This document shows, in pieces, positions 1-8,073 of a stretch of 43,014 bases of DNA. A model generated the notes under the pieces. That model was not told the DNA's origin and did no database searches. It saw only the letters and a program-made list of their open reading frames with translations. The DNA lies in NCBI GenBank assembly GCA_964634685.1, contig CAZWLD010000015.1:1-43014 (forward strand), given 5' to 3'. This DNA is from CAZWLD01 sp964634685 (lineage in GTDB: Bacteria; Bacillota_I; Bacilli_A; Acholeplasmatales; JAEDCM01). The stretch's first letter is position 1. Every line of letters starts with the position of its first letter. Made by a program: the position numbers and the translations under genes.

Positions 1-55
1 TTTCCATCAATGTTACGGTTGGATTCAATACTTCCTTTTTTAATATTGTATACAT
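1..55 (-). CDS. 5' end of a ferredoxin-NADP+ reductase-like gene (partial)
   Basis: Only the first 18 codons lie in the window, read leftwards off the edge from ATG 55-53. A ribosome site AAGGAG (63-68) sits 7 nt upstream. The peptide begins MYTILKKEVLNPTVTLME. This resembles the N-terminus of the FAD/NAD-binding subunit of the sulfide dehydrogenase/ferredoxin-NADP+ reductase (NfnA/GltA-like) family, which commonly opens with a KxxLNPTVxLME pattern. The identification rests on that short stretch alone and is tentative. It is separated from the alcohol dehydrogenase upstream by a terminator. Confidence 0.5.
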   Translation of the reverse strand, partial: MYTILKKEVLNPTVTLME

Positions 56-75
56 AATTATTCTCCTTTGAAATA

Positions 76-103
76 AAGAAGCCAATTTGAAAACTGGCTT
101 CTT
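76..103 (-). terminator. Rho-independent terminator of the alcohol dehydrogenase gene
   Basis: Inverted repeat AAGAAGCCA / TGGCTTCTT with a 10-nt loop. On the minus strand it is followed by a T-rich tract (75-71). It lies just after the stop codon of the dehydrogenase and before the ribosome site of the gene at the left edge. Confidence 0.75.
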
Positions 104-122
104 AAAAAATGATTTTTAAATC

Positions 123-1337
123 TTAGAAATCTACTTCTGTATCATAGTAGCAGCATTTTAGAAGCTTTTCCATTTCTTCTTGTGTAGGAATTCTTGGGTT
201 AGATCCTGTACAAGCATCACCGATAGCATTTTTAGCAATTTCAGGTAATCTTTCTAGGAATACTTCCTCTGGAACAAATCCATTTTCACATGGATAGCTA
301 TCTGCACCATAATTTTTGATACAATGAGGAATATTTAAATCATCATTCATTTTTCTTAAATAAGCGATTAATAATTGAACCTTTTCATCATCATTATTTC
401 CGCCTAATCCCATATAATCAGCGATTACACCATAACGTTTCTTAGCAACCTCATTCTTGGCATTGTAAGCAATAACCTTTGGTAAATACATTGCATTAGC
501 AGCACCATGAATAATATGAGCTCCAAAATCAGCAAAAGCAGCACCAGTCTTATGAGCCATTGAGTGAACAATTCCTAATAAAGCATTTGAGAATGCCATA
601 CCAGCTAAACATTGGGCATTGTGCATTGCATCTCTTTTCTTCATATCTCCATTATATGAGTCAACTAAATCATTTTGAATCATCTTAATAGCGAAGATAG
701 CTAGTGGATCTGTATAATCACAATTAGCAGTTGATACATAAGCCTCAACAGCATGAGTCATTGCATCCATTCCTGTATGAGCAACAAGCTTCTTTGGCAT
801 TGTTTCAGCTAAAGCTGGGTCAACGATAGCTACATCTGGTGTGATTTCAAAATCGGCAATTGGATATTTAATTCCTTTTTGATAATCAGTAATGATAGAG
901 AAAGCAGTTACCTCAGTTGCAGTTCCTGATGTTGAAGAAATAGCACAGAATTTAGCCTTTGTTCTTAATTTTGGAAGACCAAATACCTTACACATATCTT
1001 CAAATGTACATTCAGGATATTCATATTTAATCCACATTGCTTTCGCAGCGTCAATAGGAGATCCTCCACCCATTGCAATAATCCAATCAGGTTGGAATTC
1101 AAGCATCTTTTGAGCTCCTGCCATAACAGTTTCTACAGATGGATCTGGTTCAATACCATCAATAATTGAAACTTCCATTCCGGCTTCATGTAAATAAGAA
1201 ATTGCCTTATCTAAGAAACCAAATTTTTTCATGCTTCCGCCACCAACGCAGATAACAGCACGTTTTCCAGTAAAAGTCTTTAATGCCTCTAAAGCATTCT
1301 CGCCATGATATAAATCACGTGGTAATGTAAATCTCAT
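123..1337 (-). CDS. Iron-containing (group III) alcohol dehydrogenase
   Basis: Predicted NAD(P)H-dependent reduction of aldehydes to alcohols during fermentation, in the cytosol. The 404-aa protein resembles the C-terminal alcohol dehydrogenase half of bifunctional AdhE (MRFTLPRDLYHG start, GGGSPIDAAKAMW nucleotide-binding motif, STSGTATEVTAF) but lacks the aldehyde dehydrogenase half. Metal-ligand regions typical of the family are visible: PDVAIVDP, GMDAMTHAVEAY, HSMAHKTGAAF and IIHGAANA. ATG 1337 is chosen because GGAGG (1346-1350) sits 8 nt upstream; a TTG at 1352 would lie inside that ribosome site. It is transcribed alone, divergently from a LysR regulator. That LysR protein is its likely regulator, by the usual arrangement of this family, though nothing in the sequence proves it. 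Confidence 0.93.
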   Translation of the reverse strand: MRFTLPRDLYHGENALEALKTFTGKRAVICVGGGSMKKFGFLDKAISYLHEAGMEVSIIDGIEPDPSVETVMAGAQKMLEFQPDWIIAMGGGSPIDAAKAMWIKYEYPECTFEDMCKVFGLPKLRTKAKFCAISSTSGTATEVTAFSIITDYQKGIKYPIADFEITPDVAIVDPALAETMPKKLVAHTGMDAMTHAVEAYVSTANCDYTDPLAIFAIKMIQNDLVDSYNGDMKKRDAMHNAQCLAGMAFSNALLGIVHSMAHKTGAAFADFGAHIIHGAANAMYLPKVIAYNAKNEVAKKRYGVIADYMGLGGNNDDEKVQLLIAYLRKMNDDLNIPHCIKNYGADSYPCENGFVPEEVFLERLPEIAKNAIGDACTGSNPRIPTQEEMEKLLKCCYYDTEVDF

Positions 1338-1376
1338 TTTTTCTTCCTCCAAATTATTTTTTTATTTTACGATTTG

Positions 1377-1385
1377 ATTATATCA
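1377..1385 (-). promoter_or_regulatory. Extended -10 promoter of the alcohol dehydrogenase gene
   Basis: The minus strand reads TGATATAAT, an extended -10 (TGnTATAAT), about 40 nt before the start codon. No good -35 is visible, as is common for extended -10 promoters. The A+T-rich stretch between the two divergent genes (1386-1440) could hold LysR binding sites. Confidence 0.5.
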
Positions 1386-1458
1386 TTTGACAAGATATAT
1401 TAATACATATATAATTTTAATAAGGGTATATAATTTAATTATAATGGAGGTGGTGTAA

Positions 1459-2379
1459 ATGAATATTTCGGACTTACGATATGTGACTGAGGTCGCCAAA
1501 ACTAATTCCATTTCAAGGGCCGCCAATAATTTATTTGTTAGTCAACCAAATTTAAGTAAAGCCATTCAAAACATTGAAAATGAAATTGGATTCACCATTT
1601 TTTTACGTTCGCCGCAAGGAGTAAAGCCAACCAAGGAAGGTCTTGATTTTTTACAATATGCCGCAACCCTTTTATCACAATTTGATGAATTTCAATCGAT
1701 GTTTACCTATCAAAATAAAAAGCTTATCAAATTTACCATTTCAATGCCGCGGGCAACCTACATTTCAGTTGCTTTATCCAATTACTTTAATTCGCTTCCC
1801 GATAATTATGACTTAGCAATTAATGTTAAGGAAACTAATTCTCTTCAAACAATTAATAATGTCGCAAGCCTTGAATCGGATTTGGGAATTATTCGTTATC
1901 AAGTGAATAACGAACCATATTTTATTAATTTACTAGAAAACCAAAATCTAAAATATGAAGTTTTATATGAATATAAAATGATGGTTGTTATGCATAAAAA
2001 TCATCCGCTCGCACAATATGAAGAAATATCCTATTATGATTTATTAAAATACACTGAGCTTGTCCATGGTGATATCCAGGTACCTTCACTAAGCTATAAT
2101 AAGATTAGTCCAACCTATTCACATGATGGTCCTCAAAAAAGAATCACCATTTATGAGCGCGGAAGTCAATTTGAATTTCTATCCAGAGTTCACAATACCT
2201 ATATGTGGGTATCACCACTTCCTGATGATATATTAAAGCGCTATGATTTAGTATTAAAGGAATGCTCAATTAGCGACAGCATAAACAAGGATGTCTTAAT
2301 TTATACTGATAAGCATAAGCTAAATCAATTTGAGGAAAGCTTCATTAAAATATTAAAAGGTATTTATAAAACAATGTAA
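1459..2379 (+). CDS. LysR-family transcriptional regulator
   Basis: DNA-binding regulator of 306 aa, the usual LysR length. An N-terminal winged helix-turn-helix (residues about 1-60; LRYVTEVAKTNSISRAANNLFVSQPNLSKAI) is followed by a substrate-binding-like effector domain (about 90-300). ATG 1459 has GGAGG about 10 nt upstream. The gene is divergent from the iron alcohol dehydrogenase with a 121-bp shared intergenic region, so it probably controls that gene in response to a metabolite. The effector cannot be read from the sequence. It ends in a bidirectional terminator shared with the converging HAD gene. Confidence 0.9.
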   Translation: MNISDLRYVTEVAKTNSISRAANNLFVSQPNLSKAIQNIENEIGFTIFLRSPQGVKPTKEGLDFLQYAATLLSQFDEFQSMFTYQNKKLIKFTISMPRATYISVALSNYFNSLPDNYDLAINVKETNSLQTINNVASLESDLGIIRYQVNNEPYFINLLENQNLKYEVLYEYKMMVVMHKNHPLAQYEEISYYDLLKYTELVHGDIQVPSLSYNKISPTYSHDGPQKRITIYERGSQFEFLSRVHNTYMWVSPLPDDILKRYDLVLKECSISDSINKDVLIYTDKHKLNQFEESFIKILKGIYKTM

Positions 2380-2410
2380 AAAATGACTGTCCAAACGACA
2401 GTCATTTTTT
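2378..2410. terminator. Bidirectional terminator between lysR and HAD genes
   Basis: Perfect 14-bp inverted repeat (AAAAAATGACTGTC / GACAGTCATTTTTT) with a 5-nt loop. It has T tracts in both directions and sits between two converging stop codons. Confidence 0.9.
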
Positions 2411-3050
2411 ATATAAGAGTCTTTATTTCTAATAAATCATTTAAAACATAATCACATTTAGATAAATCATCCAATTTAACCATGTCCGGAATATATACGG
2501 TTTTAAATCCACCTAATTTCGCGCCCAAGATGCCATGCTTCGAATCTTCCACAACCATGCAACAAGAAGGAGACAAATCGAGCATTGAAGCCGCCTTTAA
2601 AAAAATATCGGGGGCTGGCTTTCCGCAATTAACCATATCGCCGCCAACGATAGCCGAAAAATAATCGATAATCCCTGTTTTCTCCAAACTTTCAATGGCC
2701 ATATTTGTTTTTTCACTAGTAGCTAAAGCAATTAAAATATTATTATCTTTCAAATATTGTAAAATAGCCTTACAATGCGGTTTTAAAGGATAACCATTAT
2801 TCGAAATATATTCTTCTACATATTGCTTTTTAAGAGAAATTATTTTTTCAACATCATAGTCATTATAGTAGTCATGTAAATTTTTCATCGCAAGCTCATA
2901 TGCTATACCAATATTACCTAAAATAACAGAATCATCTAAAGGTCCACCACATTCCTTTATTGCCCTCATCCACGAATCAATATAGAGCTTTTCCGTGTCA
3001 AATAAAGTTCCGTCCCGATCAAAAATAACAGCTTTTACCATAATTTTCAA
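2409..3050 (-). CDS. HAD-superfamily phosphatase (beta-phosphoglucomutase-like subfamily)
   Basis: Cytosolic hydrolase or mutase of 213 aa. HAD motif I is FDRDGTLFDTE, with the nucleophile and general acid aspartates near residues 11-13. Motif II is the Thr of ALATSEK, and motifs III/IV are GKPAPDIF and MVVEDSKHG. The cap inserted after motif I marks subclass IA, as in beta-phosphoglucomutase and phosphoglycolate phosphatase. The substrate cannot be decided. The start is uncertain: TTG at 3050 has AAGGTG (3056-3061) at good distance, while ATG at 3041 is too far from it. I keep the TTG start. Confidence 0.85.
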   Translation of the reverse strand: MKIMVKAVIFDRDGTLFDTEKLYIDSWMRAIKECGGPLDDSVILGNIGIAYELAMKNLHDYYNDYDVEKIISLKKQYVEEYISNNGYPLKPHCKAILQYLKDNNILIALATSEKTNMAIESLEKTGIIDYFSAIVGGDMVNCGKPAPDIFLKAASMLDLSPSCCMVVEDSKHGILGAKLGGFKTVYIPDMVKLDDLSKCDYVLNDLLEIKTLI

Positions 3051-3171
3051 ATTTCTTCACCTTGCCTTTATTATAAAATAATTACAATATATTTTGGTCG
3101 CAAATTGATTGCAGCAAAATTTTCACCTTTAATTAAAATTACCGTATACAATTTACTCCTCATACAAAAAA

Positions 3172-3192
3172 ATCCCAACATAAAGTTGGGAT
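3172..3192 (-). terminator. Terminator of the pgk-tpiA operon
   Basis: ATCCCAAC / GTTGGGAT stem with a 5-nt loop, followed on the minus strand by a T7 tract. It sits just after the tpiA stop codon. Confidence 0.9.
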
Positions 3193-3197
3193 AACAA

Positions 3198-3953
3198 TTA
3201 TTTTGTTGCGGCTTTAACTAATGTTAAGAAAGATGCAGGATCTAATGATGCACCACCAACTAATGCTCCATCAATGTGCTCGCAAGCTAACAATTCATCA
3301 ATGTTCTTTGGTGATACGCTTCCACCATATTGAATTCTGATAGCTTCAGAAACCTCTTTACCATATAAACGCTCAATAATGCTACGAATATATCCACAAG
3401 TTTCGTTTGCTACTTCCTTAGTTGCAGTTCTACCAGTTCCAATAGCCCAAATTGGTTCATAAGCAATAACAACCTTTTTAGCCTCTTCAGCATTAACATT
3501 TTCAAATGCTTTAACTACTTGAACATCTAAAACATCATTTGTTGTTCCATTTTCACGTTGTTCTAAAGATTCACCACAGCAAACAATTGGAATTAAATCA
3601 TGAGCAAAAGCCGCATGAACCTTTTTGTTTACTGCTTCATCAGTTTCATTAAACATTGCTCTTCTTTCACTATGTCCTAAAATTACATAGCTAACACCTG
3701 TTGTTTCTAAAGCCAAAGGAGAAATTTCACCAGTGAAAGCTCCAGATTCAGCGTAATGCATGTTTTGCGCACCGATTTTTAGGTTATCTCCTTGACGTTT
3801 TACTAAGCAACGTAATAAAATTGCAGGAGCGCAGATAACTGAATCAACTACACTTGACTCAGGTACCTCTTGATTAATTGCATAAATGAATTGTAAAGCC
3901 TCATCACGAGTCTTATTCATTTTCCAGTTACCAGCAATTATTGGTTTTCTCAT
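3198..3953 (-). CDS. tpiA: Triosephosphate isomerase
   Basis: Interconverts dihydroxyacetone phosphate and glyceraldehyde 3-phosphate in glycolysis. The 251-aa TIM barrel has the usual length. The active-site Asn/Lys are in GNWKMN, the catalytic His in GHSERR, and the catalytic Glu in AYEPIWAIGTG; the phosphate-binding loop is YGGSVSP / GALVGGASL. ATG 3953 follows GAGGTG by 7 nt; an upstream in-frame GTG lies inside that ribosome site. It is the last gene of an operon with pgk and an HTH-cupin regulator, and a strong terminator follows. Confidence 0.98.
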   Translation of the reverse strand: MRKPIIAGNWKMNKTRDEALQFIYAINQEVPESSVVDSVICAPAILLRCLVKRQGDNLKIGAQNMHYAESGAFTGEISPLALETTGVSYVILGHSERRAMFNETDEAVNKKVHAAFAHDLIPIVCCGESLEQRENGTTNDVLDVQVVKAFENVNAEEAKKVVIAYEPIWAIGTGRTATKEVANETCGYIRSIIERLYGKEVSEAIRIQYGGSVSPKNIDELLACEHIDGALVGGASLDPASFLTLVKAATK

Positions 3954-3975
3954 ATAATTCACCTCATAAATATTT

Positions 3976-4515
3976 TTAAAACATTGGGGGAGTACTTATC
4001 CACAACACCCGAGCAGGCTTTTTTGATATATTTTCAATATAATGCTCGCGATTGGCCATATAGTAGAAAGTCTCGCCTTTTTTTACTCGATTTTTCTTTT
4101 TACCAAGTACTAAAATTATTTCGCCCTCTAATACATAACCGAATTCCTCTCCAGTATGAGGATCATCACAAACTGATTGTCCTCCTGGCTCTAATTCGAT
4201 TATGATTGGCTCCATTTCATATTTTAATGCATTAGGAACAATCCAAGAAACCGTGTGCTTTAATTCTTCATCGTATTTCTCAAAATATTCATCCGAACTA
4301 AAGACAACCTTCTCTTCTTTTTTTGTATCAAAAAATTCACTGATATTCGTTCCTAGCACTTCCAAAATATCTAGTAATGTGTTAATAGAAGGAGAAGTTA
4401 AATTATTCTCGAGCTGAGAAATATAACCCTTGGTTAATTCAACTCGTGAAGCCAACTCCTCCTGTGTTAAGTCATTCTCTAGACGCAAATCTCTAATTTT
4501 GCTTCCAATATCCAT
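3976..4515 (-). CDS. XRE-family HTH regulator with C-terminal cupin domain
   Basis: Predicted transcription regulator of 179 aa. It has an XRE helix-turn-helix (residues about 5-60; LTQEELASRVELTKGYISQLEN) and a C-terminal cupin_2 barrel (about 105-175; PHTGEEFGYVLEGEIILVLG). PuuR-like proteins share this layout and sense a small molecule through the cupin. Its start overlaps the pgk stop (TAATG), so it is translationally coupled, and tpiA follows after 22 nt. A regulator between pgk and tpiA is unusual and suggests a link to central carbon flux. The target and ligand are not known. Confidence 0.88.
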   Translation of the reverse strand: MDIGSKIRDLRLENDLTQEELASRVELTKGYISQLENNLTSPSINTLLDILEVLGTNISEFFDTKKEEKVVFSSDEYFEKYDEELKHTVSWIVPNALKYEMEPIIIELEPGGQSVCDDPHTGEEFGYVLEGEIILVLGKKKNRVKKGETFYYMANREHYIENISKKPARVLWISTPPMF

Positions 4516-5726
4516 TATTTATCGTTTACAGCAGCGATACCTGGTAAAGTCTTTCCTTCTAAATATTCTAATGAAGCTCCTCCACCTGTTGAAATGTGAG
4601 AGAATTTCTTAGCATATCCTAATTGAATTGCGGCAGCAGCACTATCTCCTCCACCAACGATTGTGTTCGCATCAGTTAATGAAGCGATAGCCTCGCAAAC
4701 TTGAATTGTACCATTAGCAAAGTTTGGCATTTCAAATACACCCATAGGTCCGTTCCATACAACAGTCTTGGCACCTTGTAATTCTTTAGCGAATAATTCA
4801 ACTGATTTAGGTCCGATATCTAATCCCATTTCGTCTTCCTTGATATCATCAACACTAGCAACACGATATTCAGCATCATTATCAAAAGCTTTAGCAGCTA
4901 AAGTATCAACTGGTAAAACAATTTTTCCATTAGCCTTTGCTAATAATTCAGTAGCTAATTCTACTTTGTCATCTTCGCATTTTGAAAGACCAACATTTAA
5001 TCCTTGAGCCTTTAAGAAGGTAAACATCATACCTCCACCAACTAAAATCTTATCAGCCTTTTCAATTAAGCTTTCGATAACAGCAATCTTATCAGAAACC
5101 TTAGCTCCACCTAAAATTGCAACATATGGACGAACTGGATTATCAACAGCTCCACCAATGTATTTGATTTCTTTTTCTAGAAGGAATCCCGCAACAGTTT
5201 CCTTAATATTTGAAGCGATACCAACATTTGAAGCATGAGCACGGTGAGCAGTACCAAATGCATCATTTACAAATACATCACCAAGTGATGCCCAGTATTT
5301 TCCTAATTCAGCATCGTTCTTTGATTCTTTTTTCTTTCCTTCAGCGTTAACATCTTCAAAACGAGTGTTTTCAAACATTAATGCTTCACCATTTTTTAAC
5401 TCATTGATAGCTGCCTCTAATTCAGCGCCACGAGTTTGAGGAACAAATTTAACCTCTTGACCAAGTAATTCGCTTAATCTAGCCACAACTGGTCTTAATG
5501 ATCTCTTTAATTTGTCTTCTTCAGTTTCAACACGTCCAAGATGAGAGAATAATACAGCGCGTCCTCCATGTTCAAGAACATATTTGATTGTCGGAAGAGC
5601 TTCTCTAATACGATTGTCATCAGTAATAGCTCCTGTCTTCTTGTCCATTGGTACATTGAAGTCTACACGAATTAATACTTTCTTTCCTTCAATGTTTTGT
5701 AAATCTAATAATGTTTTTTTTGCCAT
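4515..5726 (-). CDS. pgk: Phosphoglycerate kinase
   Basis: Transfers phosphate from 1,3-bisphosphoglycerate to ADP in glycolysis. The 403-aa protein has the family landmarks: RVDFNVP near the N-terminus, FSHLGR, GGAKVSDK, NGPMGVFE and the nucleotide-binding GGGDSAAA near the C-terminus. ATG 5726 is preceded by GGAGG (5736-5740). A longer in-frame extension upstream starts with residues that do not fit the family and is rejected. It is the first gene of the pgk / HTH-cupin / tpiA operon. gapA, pgm and eno are not in the window. Confidence 0.98.
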   Translation of the reverse strand: MAKKTLLDLQNIEGKKVLIRVDFNVPMDKKTGAITDDNRIREALPTIKYVLEHGGRAVLFSHLGRVETEEDKLKRSLRPVVARLSELLGQEVKFVPQTRGAELEAAINELKNGEALMFENTRFEDVNAEGKKKESKNDAELGKYWASLGDVFVNDAFGTAHRAHASNVGIASNIKETVAGFLLEKEIKYIGGAVDNPVRPYVAILGGAKVSDKIAVIESLIEKADKILVGGGMMFTFLKAQGLNVGLSKCEDDKVELATELLAKANGKIVLPVDTLAAKAFDNDAEYRVASVDDIKEDEMGLDIGPKSVELFAKELQGAKTVVWNGPMGVFEMPNFANGTIQVCEAIASLTDANTIVGGGDSAAAAIQLGYAKKFSHISTGGGASLEYLEGKTLPGIAAVNDK

Positions 5727-5773
5727 TTTTTTTGACCTCCAAAAAATTTTTCTTTTAAATTTTTCCACTAATT

Positions 5774-5782
5774 ATTTTATCA
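5774..5782 (-). promoter_or_regulatory. Promoter of the pgk operon
   Basis: The minus strand reads TGATAAAAT, an extended -10, with a weak -35-like TGGAAA 17 bp upstream (5797-5802). It lies about 48 nt before the pgk start. Confidence 0.45.
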
Positions 5783-5824
5783 CAAATCATTTTAAATTTC
5801 CATATGAAATTAAAGAAAGTGCTT

Positions 5825-6226
5825 TTATTTTATTTTTTTTATATATTCCAATATAGCCTCCGATTTTCTAATGTTAATTTTCACCTCTTTTACCCCTTTA
5901 TCGACAATAATATACCCATTTTCAAAATAAATTTTGGCCTTTCCAAAGCTATCCTCTACTCCCCTAATCGCAAAATAGTTAACGAAATAATTTTTCTCTC
6001 TTCGAAATCCAAAAATAGGAAATAATAAGAGCTTATTTGAAAAATAAATTGGAAGACAACTTTTAAAAGGAAACACCTTTTTTACTGATTGAAAGTAACC
6101 ATCTAAGGAAAATAAATGCTCGACTGCTCTTTTTTTTAAATATGAGGTGATTGTCTCTTCGATTTTAATCTCACTTTTCCCTTCTCTTATAATTAAGAAG
6201 GGATAATCTACTAATATATAATCCAT
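5825..6226 (-). CDS. Small ComK-like protein
   Basis: 133 aa with no signal peptide. The central pattern (SCLPIYFSNKLLLFPIFGF, then a variable segment, then KIYFENGYIIVD) resembles the ComK competence regulator core, which has PIxV...LFLFPT followed by VTFSNG. ComK binds DNA as the competence master regulator in Bacillus. This protein is much shorter than ComK of B. subtilis (about 190 aa), which fits a reduced family member. The match is by eye and moderate. Its start lies directly after the msmX terminator with no clear ribosome site. No competence genes are nearby, so a role in competence is only inference. Confidence 0.5.
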   Translation of the reverse strand: MDYILVDYPFLIIREGKSEIKIEETITSYLKKRAVEHLFSLDGYFQSVKKVFPFKSCLPIYFSNKLLLFPIFGFRREKNYFVNYFAIRGVEDSFGKAKIYFENGYIIVDKGVKEVKINIRKSEAILEYIKKIK

Positions 6227-6236
6227 TTTATAAAAA

Positions 6237-6258
6237 AAACTACCTTTTCAGGTAGTTT
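6237..6258 (-). terminator. Terminator of msmX
   Basis: AAACTACC / GGTAGTTT stem with a 6-nt loop and a T8 tract on the minus strand. It lies just past the msmX stop and immediately upstream of the ComK-like gene. Confidence 0.9.
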
Positions 6259-6265
6259 AAATCAA

Positions 6266-7369
6266 TTATTTTACGATACGTAATTCTGTTTTTGGATCGA
6301 AGAAATGACATTTATTCATATCAAATGCTAAATCAATTTCATCGTTAAGCTTTAAGTCGGCACGAGCATCAACCTTAGCGCATACTTGAGATCCATTAAC
6401 TACTGTGTGAATGTTTGTATCAGCACCTAATAATTCGGCTAAAACAATCTTAACATGAACCTTAGAATCACGATAAGTTTCGATGATTACTTCATCATCA
6501 TGGATATCCTCAGGACGAATACCTAAAATAACATTTTCGCCAATATATCCTTTTTCCTTTAATAATTTTAATTTTGCTTCTGGAACACGTAATGAGCAGT
6601 CACGGTTTGTGAAGAAGCCTTTTTCATCAACCTTACCATTGATGAAGTTCATTGGAGGAGTTCCGATGAATCCAGCAACGAACATATTAACTGGGTTATC
6701 ATAGATTTCCTTTGGCGCTCCTACTTGTTGGATATAACCATCCTTCATAACAACGATTCTTGAAGCCATTGTCATCGCCTCAATTTGGTCATGTGTTACG
6801 TAAATTGTTGTAGTAGATAATCCACTATGTAATTTAATTAATTCTCCACGCATTTGTACACGTAGCTTAGCATCTAGATTTGATAAAGGTTCGTCCATTA
6901 AGAATACCTTAGGGTTACGAACGATTGCACGTCCTAAAGCAACACGTTGACGTTGACCTCCTGATAAAGCCTTTGGTTTACGGTCAAGATAAGTAGTTAA
7001 TCCAAGCTTTTCAGCGGCAGCCTTAACCTTTTTATCAATTTCATCCTTTGGTACTTTACGTAATCTTAATCCGAATGCCATGTTTTCATAAACACTCATA
7101 TGAGGGTATAACGCATAGCTTTGGAATACCATGGCGATATCACGCTCTTTTGGTGCCTTATCATTGACAAGACGATCGTTAATCCATAATTCACCTGTTG
7201 TAATTTCCTCTAGACCAGCAATCATACGTAATGTAGTTGATTTACCACATCCAGAAGGTCCTACGAAAACGATGAATTCTTTATCCTTAACTTCCAAGTT
7301 AAAATCAAAAACTGCTTGAACACCGTTAGGATAAATCTTATTTACATTTTTTAATGTTAATGTAGCCAT
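6266..7369 (-). CDS. msmX: Sugar ABC transporter ATP-binding protein (MsmX/UgpC type)
   Basis: Cytoplasmic ATPase of carbohydrate-uptake (CUT1) ABC importers, 367 aa. Walker A is GPSGCGKST, the Q-loop FQSYALYPHM, the signature LSGGQRQRVALGRA, Walker B VFLMDEPLSNLDA and the H-loop YVTHDQ. The C-terminal half (about 240-367) is the OB-fold regulatory domain with IRPEDI. No permease or binding protein is next to it. It is therefore a stand-alone multitask ATPase like Bacillus MsmX, expected to power several sugar importers elsewhere. AGGAGG precedes the ATG and a terminator follows. A PucR-type regulator gene lies just upstream on the same strand. Confidence 0.95.
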   Translation of the reverse strand: MATLTLKNVNKIYPNGVQAVFDFNLEVKDKEFIVFVGPSGCGKSTTLRMIAGLEEITTGELWINDRLVNDKAPKERDIAMVFQSYALYPHMSVYENMAFGLRLRKVPKDEIDKKVKAAAEKLGLTTYLDRKPKALSGGQRQRVALGRAIVRNPKVFLMDEPLSNLDAKLRVQMRGELIKLHSGLSTTTIYVTHDQIEAMTMASRIVVMKDGYIQQVGAPKEIYDNPVNMFVAGFIGTPPMNFINGKVDEKGFFTNRDCSLRVPEAKLKLLKEKGYIGENVILGIRPEDIHDDEVIIETYRDSKVHVKIVLAELLGADTNIHTVVNGSQVCAKVDARADLKLNDEIDLAFDMNKCHFFDPKTELRIVK

Positions 7370-7428
7370 TTATAGTTCCTCCTAATTTTTTCTACTTATA
7401 TTGTACAACGCTTACATTAAAAATAAAA

Positions 7429-7443
7429 TGTGCAAAGTGCACA
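7429..7443 (-). terminator. Likely terminator after the PucR-type gene
   Basis: TGTGCA / TGCACA stem with a 3-nt loop, followed on the minus strand by TTTTATTTTT. The stem is short. It lies 8 bp after the PucR-type stop and upstream of msmX. Confidence 0.6.
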
Positions 7444-7450
7444 AAAGCAC

Positions 7451-8020
7451 CTAGCACATAATCAAAGTATAAATGATGGCCGCGTCTTGAAAATTTCTAA
7501 TATCATAGCCTGTAGTCTCTATAAAACGATCAAGCTTATTAATCAAGGTATTTCGATGCATGTATAATAAATCCGCCGCCTTTGATGTATTTAAATTACA
7601 TTCAAAGAAAACCTTAAGCATATTCATACAATTATGGTCATTATAATAAGACTTAAGGATATTTTTCTTAATCATTGGATTATCATAGCCCATTTTTTCC
7701 AGCAACAAATCCTTTTCAGTAATTAAATATTTACTATCCCTATACTGTAAAAAGCTATCAATTGTCCACATTAAATAATCATTATCGACCAAATCAAATT
7801 CCTTTGACATAAATCCTCTAACATCCAAATATAATTCGGTATTAATCATATTAAATAAATCAAACAAGTTGACTTCGTCGGTATTCTCATAATAAGCAAT
7901 AATATAATTTTCAAAAATATCCATTTTGTGTAATTCAAGGGCTCCACGAAGGCATTCCTTTAAAACAACTATATCGTCATTTATCATTTTATCATTAAAT
8001 CGAATAATTAGATATTTCAT
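7451..8020 (-). CDS. PucR/CdaR-type helix-turn-helix regulator
   Basis: 189-aa protein. The last 60 residues match the PucR C-terminal helix-turn-helix (FFECNLNTSKAADLLYMHRNTLINKLDRF, then TGYDIRNFQDAAIIY), which CdaR-type sugar-diacid and purine regulators share. The N-terminal 120 residues show no recognisable sensor domain and may be a reduced GGDEF-like region. ATG 8020 has GGCGGTGG 5-9 nt upstream. It sits directly upstream of msmX on the same strand but is separated by a hairpin. A role in sugar-uptake control is plausible from position only. Confidence 0.82.
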   Translation of the reverse strand: MKYLIIRFNDKMINDDIVVLKECLRGALELHKMDIFENYIIAYYENTDEVNLFDLFNMINTELYLDVRGFMSKEFDLVDNDYLMWTIDSFLQYRDSKYLITEKDLLLEKMGYDNPMIKKNILKSYYNDHNCMNMLKVFFECNLNTSKAADLLYMHRNTLINKLDRFIETTGYDIRNFQDAAIIYTLIMC

Positions 8021-8073
8021 GAAAACCACCGCCTAAGTGATATTATATACCATTTTTTTGCTTATTAAAATAT

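Noticed and set aside
892..1113. Plus-strand reading frame inside the alcohol dehydrogenase gene, and similar antisense frames in tpiA, pgk, msmX, rloA, spoIIR, prmC and the trpX gene
   Set aside because: They are antisense shadows of well-supported genes, with no ribosome sites or family resemblance.
7403..7417. CcpA (cre)-like site ATGTAAGCGTTGTAC upstream of msmX
   Set aside because: The left half fits the consensus but the final CA/CW does not. It is a reasonable guess for a sugar ATPase but not strong enough to annotate.
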